The position numbers and the translations under genes are program-made. A DNA stretch of 44,122 nt from Prevotella sp. (GTDB taxonomy: Bacteria; Bacteroidota; Bacteroidia; Bacteroidales; Bacteroidaceae). Shown in pieces: positions 31,894-38,057 of the stretch (position 1 is the stretch's first letter; every line of letters begins with the position of its first letter). The notes below the pieces were generated by a model, which saw only the letters and a list, made by a program, of their open reading frames with translations, did no database searches and was not told where the DNA came from. The DNA lies in contig JALFCW010000020.1 of the NCBI GenBank assembly GCA_022771625.1, positions 1-44,122 on the forward strand, read 5' to 3'.

Positions 31894-33141
31894 ATGGCAA
31901 AAGTAAAACCATTTAGGGGTATTCGCCCTCCGAAGGAGCTGGTGGAGAAAGTTGAGTCACGTCCTTACGACGTGCTCAACTCCGAAGAAGCCCGAGCCGA
32001 GGCAGGCGACAATGAGATGAGCCTGTATCATATCATCAAACCCGAGATAGACTTCCCCGAGGGAACAAGTGAGTACGACCCGCGCGTCTATGAGAAAGCC
32101 GCCGAGAACTTCCAGAAGTTCCTGGACAAAGGCTGGCTCCTGCAGGACGACAAGGAAAACTACTATATCTACGCCCAGACAATGAACGGCAAGACACAGT
32201 ATGGACTTGTTGTCGGAGCCTACGTTGATGACTATATGACTGGCAAGATCAAGAAGCACGAACTCACGCGCCGCGACAAGGAAGAAGACCGTATGAAGCA
32301 CGTCAGGGTGAACAACGCCAACATCGAACCGGTGTTCTTCGCCTATCCCGACAACAAAGTGCTCAACGACCTCATCATGCGCTACGCCGCCACCGAGCCC
32401 GAATACGACTTCATAGCCCCTATCGATGGTTTTGGGCATAAGTTCTGGGTAATCTCCGACGATAAGGACATCGAGACCATCACCAACGAGTTTGCCAAGA
32501 TGCCCAATATGTATATTGCCGACGGACACCACCGTTCAGCCGCCGCCGCTCTTGTAGGAGCCGAGAAAGCCAAGCTCAACAAGGACCACAAGGGCGACGA
32601 GGAGTACAACTACTTTATGGCAGTGTGCTTCCAGGCATCCCAGCTCACCATCCTCGACTACAACCGCGTGATGAAGGACCTCAACCGCATGGAGCCTGAA
32701 GAGTTCCTTCGCAAGCTCACCCGCAACTTCATCGTCGAGGACAAGGGCGAAGATATCTACAAGCCCCAGGAGATACACGAGTTCTCGCTCTATCTCGACA
32801 AGCACTGGTATTCCCTAAAGGCCAAGGAAGGCACCTACGACGACAGCGACCCCATCGGCGTTCTCGACGTCGATATCTCCAGTCGCCTGATTCTCGACGA
32901 CCTTCTCGGCATCAAGGATCTTCGTGGCAGCAACCGCATCGACTTCGTGGGTGGACTCCGTGGTTTAGGCGAACTCAAGCGTCGAGTGGATAGTGGCGAG
33001 ATGCGCCTTGCCCTTGCCCTTTATCCTGTGTCTATGCAGCAGATAATGGACATTGCCGACAGTGGCAACATCATGCCCCCCAAGGCCACATGGTTTGAGC
33101 CCAAGCTCCGTTCCGGACTCGTTATCCACAAACTCATTTAG
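31894..33141 (+). CDS. DUF1015 family protein
   Basis: 415 residues, full length for DUF1015 (SerA-associated). Conserved motifs are KPFRGIRPPKELV, RPYDVLNSEEARA, the histidine-rich YIADGHHRSAAAALV, and FLGGLRG-type RIDFVGGLRGLGELK near the end. The enzyme class is not known from sequence. DUF1015 genes commonly follow serC-serA in Bacteroidetes and clostridia, as here, so a link to serine or phosphoserine metabolism is reasonable. Only a microrepeat of 8 bp separates it from serA, supporting one operon. Confidence 0.88.
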   Translation: MAKVKPFRGIRPPKELVEKVESRPYDVLNSEEARAEAGDNEMSLYHIIKPEIDFPEGTSEYDPRVYEKAAENFQKFLDKGWLLQDDKENYYIYAQTMNGKTQYGLVVGAYVDDYMTGKIKKHELTRRDKEEDRMKHVRVNNANIEPVFFAYPDNKVLNDLIMRYAATEPEYDFIAPIDGFGHKFWVISDDKDIETITNEFAKMPNMYIADGHHRSAAAALVGAEKAKLNKDHKGDEEYNYFMAVCFQASQLTILDYNRVMKDLNRMEPEEFLRKLTRNFIVEDKGEDIYKPQEIHEFSLYLDKHWYSLKAKEGTYDDSDPIGVLDVDISSRLILDDLLGIKDLRGSNRIDFVGGLRGLGELKRRVDSGEMRLALALYPVSMQQIMDIADSGNIMPPKATWFEPKLRSGLVIHKLI

Positions 33142-33165
33142 AAAATGAAGAGTGAAGAATGAAGA
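33142..33165 (+). repeat. GAAGAATGAAGAATG microrepeat spacer
   Basis: AAAATGAAGAGTGAAGAATGAAGA directly follows the TAG stop at 33139-33141 and runs into the ATG of the yigZ gene. The same word pattern, in reverse, is at 33754-33777 and inside repeat copy B. Confidence 0.75.
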
Positions 33166-33750
33166 ATGGATTCATATAAGACAATAAGTAGAGAGAGAGT
33201 AGGCGAGGGATACTACACCGAAAAGCGTAGTAAATTCCTCGCCTTTTCACATCATGTCGATACAGTCGATGATGTGAAAGAGCTCGTTGCGCAATACCGC
33301 AAGAAATACTTCGACGCGCGCCATGTCTGTTGGGCATACATGCTCGGACACGAGCGCACCGACTTCCGTGCCAACGACGATGGCGAACCCAGCAGCACCG
33401 CCGGCAAACCCATTCTCGGGCAAATAAACAGCCGTGAGCTCACCAATGTCCTTGTGGTGGTGATAAGATACTTCGGAGGAGTAAAACTCGGCACCAGCGG
33501 CCTTATCGTAGCCTATAAGGAGGCAGCCGCCCTTGCCCTCGACGATGCCGTTGAGGAAGAGTGTCTGATAGAAGAGCATATCACCTACACCTTCACCTAT
33601 GTCATGATGAACGACGTCATGCGTATTGTCAAGGACCTCCAGCCCCGCATAGTCTCCCAAACCTTCGACAACACCTGCGAGATAACCCTTGCCATCCGTC
33701 GTTCCCAAGCCGACCAGCTCAAGCAGCGCCTCGCGCAACTATCCTTTTAG
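33166..33750 (+). CDS. YigZ/IMPACT family protein (UPF0029)
   Basis: 194 residues. The N-terminal UPF0029 domain shows EKRSKFLAFSHHV, ARHVCWAYMLG and DDGEPSSTAGKPILGQI, then the typical RYFGGVKLGTSGLIVAYKEAA. A C-terminal DUF1949-like domain follows (about 130-194). Homologues of IMPACT/YigZ influence translation or the response to uncharged tRNA in eukaryotes; the bacterial role is unclear. It is the last gene of the serC-serA-DUF1015 operon and is followed by an inverted GAAGAATTCTTC microrepeat and a hairpin at 33804. Confidence 0.88.
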   Translation: MDSYKTISRERVGEGYYTEKRSKFLAFSHHVDTVDDVKELVAQYRKKYFDARHVCWAYMLGHERTDFRANDDGEPSSTAGKPILGQINSRELTNVLVVVIRYFGGVKLGTSGLIVAYKEAAALALDDAVEEECLIEEHITYTFTYVMMNDVMRIVKDLQPRIVSQTFDNTCEITLAIRRSQADQLKQRLAQLSF

Positions 33751-33803
33751 TAAATGAAGAATTCTTCATTCTTCATTCAAAAAAAACATTCCAAATTAAA
33801 ATA

Positions 33804-33838
33804 AAAGGCGACGCCGTATATTCAACGGCATCGCCTTT
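33804..33838. terminator. Terminator between yigZ and rpsA (stronger for rpsA)
   Basis: AAAGGCGAcGCCGT and ACGGCaTCGCCTTT flank a 7-base loop. In the minus-strand RNA (rpsA direction) the odd pair is U-G, so the 14-bp stem is unbroken; on the plus strand it is a C-A mismatch. Runs of A on the left and T on the right fit bidirectional use. Confidence 0.82.
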
Positions 33839-33892
33839 TTCAATATTTCAATCTTTCAATCTTCAATTTTCAATTTTCAATCTTCAATTTAC
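33839..33892 (-). repeat. ATTGAA microrepeat array after rpsA
   Basis: In the rpsA direction the sequence after the TAA stop (33889-33891) reads ATTGAAGATTGAAAATTG, then further ATTGAA units down to 33845, before the terminator hairpin. It resembles the arrays at 17966 and 43968. Confidence 0.85.
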
Positions 33893-35664
33893 TCCCCCTT
33901 CTCCATCTGAGCCTTGAGCTGAGCAAGAACATCGATGTCACCGAGAGTAGTAGCAGCAGGCTGGTTGTCGATCTTCACAACATCCTCCTTCTTAGCGCGA
34001 GGCTTCTTGGCAGCGCGCTTCTCCTCACGCTGAGCATCCTCGAATGTGCGGCTGTGTGAAAGGATGATACGCTTGCTGTCCTTGTTGAACTCGATAACCT
34101 TGAATGGCAGTTCCTCACCGAGAGTAGCCTGAGTGCCATCCTCCTTAACGAGATGCTTAGGAGTGGCAAATCCCTCAACGCCCTTCTCAAGCGAAACCAC
34201 AGCACCCTTCTCGAGCAGTTCAACAATCTTGCCCTCGTGAACGCTGCCTACAGTGTAAGTAGCCTCAAACTGGTTCCAAGGATTGTCCTCAAGCTGCTTG
34301 TGTCCGAGGCTCAGGCGACGGTTGTCCTTGTCGATGTCGAGAACGACAACGTCGATCTCAGTGCCCACCTGTGTGAACTCCGAAGGATGCTTAACCTTCT
34401 TGGTCCATGACAAGTCGCTGATGTGGATAAGTCCGTCAACACCCTCTTCGAGCTCAACGAATACGCCGAAGTTAGTGAAGTTGCGCACCTTAGCGGTATG
34501 CTTGCTGCCCACAGGATATTTAACCTCGATAGCCTCCCATGGATCCTCCTTAAGCTGCTTGATACCCAGGCTCATCTTGCGCTCGTCGCGGTCGAGAGTC
34601 AAGATTACAGCCTCCACCTCGTCGCCAACGCTCAGGAAGTCCTGAGCAGAGCGCAGGTGCTGGCTCCATGACATTTCGCTCACGTGGATAAGACCCTCCA
34701 CGCCCGGCTGAATCTCTACGAAAGCACCGTAGTCGGCGATAACGACAACCTTGCCCTTCACCTTGTCGCCCACCTTCAGGTCGGCATCCAGGGCATCCCA
34801 TGGGTGCGGAGTCAGCTGCTTCAGACCGAGAGCGATACGCTTCTTCTCGTCGTCGAAGTCGAGGATAACCACGTTGATCTTCTGGTCGAGCTCCACCACC
34901 TTGTGTGGATCGTCCACGCGTCCCCAAGAGAGGTCAGTGATGTGGATGAGTCCGTCCACACCGCCGAGGTCAACAAACACACCGTAAGAAGTGATGTTCT
35001 TGACAGTACCCTCGAGAATCTGACCCTTTTCCAGCTTCGAGATAATCTCGCGCTTCTGAGCCTCAATCTCCTCTTCGATAAGAGCCTTGTGCGAAACGAC
35101 TACATTGCGGAACTCCTGGTTGATCTTCACAACCTTGAACTCCATAGTCTTGTTAACAAACTGGTCGTAGTCGCGTATAGGATGAACGTCAATCTGGCTA
35201 CCGGGCAAGAATGCCTCGATACCGAATACGTCAACAATCATACCACCCTTAGTGCGGCACTTGATGAAGCCCTGGATAACCTCCTCGTTTTCGAGGGCGG
35301 CATTCACGCGATCCCAGCTCTTGCTGAGGCGAGCCTTCTTGTGCGAGAGGATGAGCTGTCCCTTGCGGTCTTCCTGGTTTTCTACGTAAACCTCTACCTT
35401 GTCACCCACCTTGAGGTTGGGGTTATAGCGGAATTCGCTAGCTTGGATGATACCGTCGCTCTTGTAGCCGATGTTTACGATAACCTCCTTTTTGTCCACT
35501 GAGATAACAGTACCCTCAGTCACCTGATGCTCACTAACCTTGTTCAAGGTTTCGTCGTAAGCCTTGTCGAGCTCTTCTTTGCTGACGTTAGCCGATGTGC
35601 CATTTTCAAACTCGTCCCAGTTGAAGTCGTCCAATGGCTTGACGTTTTTTGTTAATTCTGACAT
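33889..35664 (-). CDS. rpsA: 30S ribosomal protein S1
   Basis: 591 residues with six S1 (OB-fold) repeats at about 45-115, 130-200, 215-285, 300-372, 387-457 and 472-545. Repeats 3 to 5 carry the clear GVFVDLGGVDGLIHITDLSW-type pattern, and repeats 1 and 2 are the ribosome-binding type. A basic Lys/Arg/Ala tail (RAAKKPRAKKED) follows. It binds mRNA upstream of starts and matters especially in Bacteroidetes, where Shine-Dalgarno sequences are weak. The start MSELTKNVKPL is the only good one. Its upstream region (35665-35897 is shared with the divergent FimB-like gene) holds a foldable leader. Confidence 0.97.
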   Translation of the reverse strand: MSELTKNVKPLDDFNWDEFENGTSANVSKEELDKAYDETLNKVSEHQVTEGTVISVDKKEVIVNIGYKSDGIIQASEFRYNPNLKVGDKVEVYVENQEDRKGQLILSHKKARLSKSWDRVNAALENEEVIQGFIKCRTKGGMIVDVFGIEAFLPGSQIDVHPIRDYDQFVNKTMEFKVVKINQEFRNVVVSHKALIEEEIEAQKREIISKLEKGQILEGTVKNITSYGVFVDLGGVDGLIHITDLSWGRVDDPHKVVELDQKINVVILDFDDEKKRIALGLKQLTPHPWDALDADLKVGDKVKGKVVVIADYGAFVEIQPGVEGLIHVSEMSWSQHLRSAQDFLSVGDEVEAVILTLDRDERKMSLGIKQLKEDPWEAIEVKYPVGSKHTAKVRNFTNFGVFVELEEGVDGLIHISDLSWTKKVKHPSEFTQVGTEIDVVVLDIDKDNRRLSLGHKQLEDNPWNQFEATYTVGSVHEGKIVELLEKGAVVSLEKGVEGFATPKHLVKEDGTQATLGEELPFKVIEFNKDSKRIILSHSRTFEDAQREEKRAAKKPRAKKEDVVKIDNQPAATTLGDIDVLAQLKAQMEKGE

Positions 35665-35714
35665 AATTTAATTAAATGTTTTTTTAAAATTAAAGTTAGA
35701 CTTTATGTGAACTA

Positions 35715-35760
35715 TATGCCGGCTTTTAGCCGACGATTTTCAAAATCGGCTGCAAAGGTA
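35715..35760 (-). promoter_or_regulatory. rpsA promoter -7 and possible alternating-hairpin leader
   Basis: Minus strand: TACCTTTG (35753-35760) is a -7 match. The leader next to it can form CGATTTT-g-AAAATCG (35748-35734) and CGGCT-aaa-AGCCG (35732-35720). The segment 35728-35733 can pair either with 35720-35724 or with 35746-35751, so two structures exclude each other. The exact RNA 5' end is unknown and may remove part of the first arm. Autoregulation by S1 is only a possibility. Confidence 0.4.
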
Positions 35761-35833
35761 CGAAGAAATCGGGAAATAGATGACGAAAAATATATATTTC
35801 GCAACAGATTTATGGTTATTTAACAAATACCAA

Positions 35834-35864
35834 TTTGCCAAACTAATCTCTTTTAGTAATTTTG
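35834..35864 (+). promoter_or_regulatory. Promoter of the FimB/Mfa2-like gene
   Basis: TTTG (35834-35837), 19 bp, TAATTTTG (35857-35864), 34 bp before the ATG at 35898. It excludes an upstream start at 35862 that would overlap the -7 box. Confidence 0.7.
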
Positions 35865-35897
35865 CAGCCGAAAAAACAAATATATAATTTTGATAAT

Positions 35898-36836
35898 ATG
35901 AAAAAGACATTTTTTAGATTAGCAGTTTTATTAAATACTTTCTTAATAACAACTGTTTTGTCTTCATGTGAGAAAGCTATAATTGAAGACAAGAAAGAGG
36001 GTAATGTAATAGTAAATATCACATCCTCTGACATTAATTATTACTTTGATGAAGATATCAGCTCTACTCGTACTTCTGATAAAAACATTTATGAAGCTGG
36101 GATAAATCGAATTTCCCTTTCGGTTTTTGATTCTTATGGTGAACTTGCATTTAAAACCAGCAGAAATGAGTCTGTGGATGTCGATGATTTCGGTCAGATT
36201 GCTTGTTCGCTTAGCCCGGGTGATTATTCCTTCGTAGTTGTCGCCCATAAGGCAAACGGAAATAAAGAGGATGCTGCTGATATATCTGCTACTGATAAGG
36301 CGACTATTTCAACCGCCAAATTGCTTAAGACGTTTGCAGTAAACCAGTCGGTGACTGTTATAGCCGACCAGCCCAACTTTGTTACCATTGATCTTGGCAA
36401 ACGCATTTCCTCTCATTTTATACTTCTACTGAAGGATGACCAACCAGAAGAAGTTGTTTCGTGCCAAATAATTATGAATCCTGCTGGATCTGCAACCACG
36501 GATTTAGTATTCAATCCGAGTACTGGATTTGCCTACGATTCTTATTTATTTAAAAATGAATTTCAAAGAAGTGTTATGTCAAATAATTCTTTTAGGAATA
36601 ATAACCTGGCACTGCATTGCTTAGTGACGGAAAACCCACAATATGTAGATATCCAAATAAACATGAAGGATGCAAATGGTTCGGTGGTGAAGAGTCGCAC
36701 TCTGAAAAATGTGCCTATGGCTCCACATAGAGTAACTCGTGCCACGGGAAATTTCTTTGATTCTTCAACAAGATCGACTTTCTTGTTCGACCTTGAAGAT
36801 GATCCTGTGTATGACATAACCCTACAAGGTGAGTAG
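35898..36836 (+). CDS. FimB/Mfa2-like fimbrial anchor lipoprotein
   Basis: 312 residues. The signal MKKTFFRLAVLLNTFLITTVLSSC-EK has a lipobox at LSSC. The mature part looks like the FimB/Mfa2 family of Bacteroidales fimbrial anchor or regulator proteins: EAGINRISLSVFDSYGELAF, CSLSPGDYSFVVVAHK, and HCLVTENPQYVDIQINM are typical strand-rich segments, and LKNVPMAPHRVTRATGNFF lies late in the protein. No fimbrillin genes lie nearby, so it may be an orphan. The coding sequence is visibly more AT-rich, with more TTT/ATA/AAT codons than its neighbours, which suggests a different history from the flanking housekeeping genes. The region following it is dense in inverted repeats. Confidence 0.68.
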   Translation: MKKTFFRLAVLLNTFLITTVLSSCEKAIIEDKKEGNVIVNITSSDINYYFDEDISSTRTSDKNIYEAGINRISLSVFDSYGELAFKTSRNESVDVDDFGQIACSLSPGDYSFVVVAHKANGNKEDAADISATDKATISTAKLLKTFAVNQSVTVIADQPNFVTIDLGKRISSHFILLLKDDQPEEVVSCQIIMNPAGSATTDLVFNPSTGFAYDSYLFKNEFQRSVMSNNSFRNNNLALHCLVTENPQYVDIQINMKDANGSVVKSRTLKNVPMAPHRVTRATGNFFDSSTRSTFLFDLEDDPVYDITLQGE

Positions 36837-36887
36837 TTGTAGAAAAAGCACAGCTCACTAACTGCACCTATATATTAAATAACACTT

Positions 36888-37082
36888 CTGTCCCATTAAA
36901 AATGAAGATTTTAAAGGGACAGCCCTGCAAAGGCGACATAACCTAGCACAGGGTGAATCCTGTCTAAGGCATTTTCCCCAAGAAATCCTCTCCCCACGCG
37001 CTGTTGGTGCGTGGGGGAGGGGAAAAGAGGCTAAATCGATAGGGCTCACGCCCTATCCTGTGTTATGTCGCCATTTCAAGGC
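36888..37082. repeat. Foldable GC-rich inverted-repeat element (MITE-like or structured RNA)
   Basis: A stem CTGTCCC-a-TTAAAA / TTTTAA-a-GGGACAG (36888-36922) is followed by a second structure. In that structure GGCGACATAAC (36932-36942) pairs with GTTATGTCGCC (37062-37072), and ACAGG/CCTGT extends the stem after a bulge. Inside are CTCCCCACGC with GCGTGGGGGAG (36989-37018) and ATAGGGC-tcac-GCCCTAT (37039-37056). There is no plausible protein. It lies within the 542-bp gap after the FimB-like gene, which also contains the next element. Confidence 0.7.
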
Positions 37083-37140
37083 TACGCTTTGTCTTACTAC
37101 AGGGACCAGAGAATAATAACAATGCGTATAAAAATGTCAT

Positions 37141-37345
37141 TGTCATTTTGTCACGATGTCATAGAAATCGTTTTTTAGGGGGTAAAGATAGAAAATAGGA
37201 GAAATTGTAAATGTATTATATAATTATTATATTATATATTATATTATAATATAATATATAATATAATAATTTATTAGTGAATTCTATATCAAAGAAATTA
37301 CGGTTAAAAAACGATTTCTATGACAAAATAACAAATGACAAAATG
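37141..37345. repeat. Large inverted repeat with a 50-bp perfect AT palindrome
   Basis: Outer 21-bp arms at 37157-37177 and 37305-37325 are exact reverse complements; they start TGTCATAGAAATCG on the left. Both are flanked by TGTCATTTTG / CAAAATGACA words in opposite orientation (37141-37151 and 37332-37345). Between the arms, 37222-37271 is a perfect 50-bp palindrome made only of A and T. It lies just downstream of the DUF4248 gene (its 3' side). It might be a cruciform site, an origin-like or attachment-like site, or a MITE; no such function is shown. Confidence 0.75.
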
Positions 37346-37378
37346 ACAAAATGAGTTTTGAGGTACTGTCTCAGAGAG

Positions 37379-37585
37379 CTAAAACGGCTCTCCGAGGTAG
37401 TGATAGAGTAGCTTCACTTGCTGTGGAGTGAAACGGCGTTGTGTGGCGATGTACCCCGTAGCGGCGAGACGTGCCGAGAGCTCGGTGTTTGTACGAATCC
37501 AGTGATTTAGCTTCTTTAAGGCTGCGGTGTAGTCGATGTCAGGACAATATGACTGGGCGAGCTCTTTTTTTGTTGTATAGATCAT
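37379..37585 (-). CDS. DUF4248 family small protein
   Basis: 68 residues: IYTTKKELAQSYCPDIDYTA, a central LKKLNHWIRTNTELSARL, and FTPQQVKLLYHYLGEPF. The pattern KxELAxxYxPD...AxxxLxxWI...L...LxxTGY...FTPxxVxLIxxYLGEP is the DUF4248 family as I know it, a small helical, possibly winged-helix-like DNA-binding protein. In Bacteroides DUF4248 genes usually stand next to VirE/DUF3987 primase-helicase, HU and amidase or smalltalk genes. Here no primase is present and the gene is an orphan beside inverted-repeat elements. A -7 match lies at 37633-37640. Function unknown. Confidence 0.8.
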   Translation of the reverse strand: MIYTTKKELAQSYCPDIDYTAALKKLNHWIRTNTELSARLAATGYIATQRRFTPQQVKLLYHYLGEPF

Positions 37586-37632
37586 AGTGGTATAGGGATT
37601 TTATTTTGTTATTGATGTGATTATTATGTGTG

Positions 37633-37640
37633 CAAAGGTA
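37633..37640 (-). promoter_or_regulatory. Putative -7 element of the DUF4248 gene
   Basis: On the minus strand this is TACCTTTG, 48 bp before the start. No -33 box at standard spacing was seen. Nearby 37660-37720 has two 'acgttgga' words and no gene. Confidence 0.45.
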
Positions 37641-37735
37641 ATACTTTTTCACGAGAATCTGTAACGTTGGGACTCAAAATCGCAGACGTTGGATAGAATA
37701 ATCTGAGACGTGCGGGAAGAGGACGTGAGAGGAAT

Positions 37736-37769
37736 GAGGAATTAGGAATTAGGGATTAGAAATTTTTTA
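37736..37769 (+). repeat. GAATTAGG microrepeat next to repeat copy D
   Basis: GAGGAATTAGGAATTAGG and GATTAGAAATTTTTT directly precede copy D. The same words occur at 21763 and inside the TamB-like gene at 39055. Confidence 0.75.
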
Positions 37770-38042
37770 GGCACGGATGGACACGGCTTTTAAAAAAGAC
37801 ACGGCTGCGCGATGGGTAAAGGCTTTATTTGTATTAAGGCTATACTAAAGTATAGACACGGCTCGTTAACGCTGGAACTAACAAAGCCGTGAACTTGCGA
37901 AAGCAAGCCGTAATCACGAAGTGCCGTGGTTATATCCATGCGGAGCCAAGCCGTGTCTTTTTTAAAAAAGCCGTGTCTTTCTGTGCCAAAATAAAAAATC
38001 TGTGATAATCTGTGGAAAAAAACTCTCTGGATTTCCGTACCC
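37770..38042 (+). repeat. Dispersed modular repeat, copy D
   Basis: It matches copy A from 'ggcacggatggacacggctt' through 'gcgcgatgggtaaaggct', hairpin CTATAC-taaa-GTATAG (37840-37855), core hairpin CTTGC-gaaa-GCAAG (37894-37907), CACGAAGTG and 'atgcggagccaagccgtg', to a short 'atctgtgataatctgtgg' end. It lacks the GAGCC and ATATCT hairpin modules. Unlike the other copies, its end faces the 3' end of the convergent TamB-like gene, which stops at 38058. Confidence 0.88.
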
Positions 38043-38057
38043 TTCAATAATTTCTTT

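Noticed and set aside
33754..33777. GAAGAATTCTTC inverted repeat after yigZ as a terminator
   Set aside because: The stem is AT-rich and short and belongs to the microrepeat class. The GC-rich hairpin at 33804-33838 is the better terminator.
36858..37049. A 63-codon minus-strand frame over the GC-rich element
   Set aside because: It covers the stems of the structured element and has a composition rich in Cys, Arg and Pro typical of translated palindromes. No start signal is evident.
37141..37345. An insertion sequence at the inverted repeats
   Set aside because: There are inverted arms, but the interior (127 bp) has no transposase frame, and no clear target-site duplication flanks it. A non-autonomous element remains possible and is reported as such.
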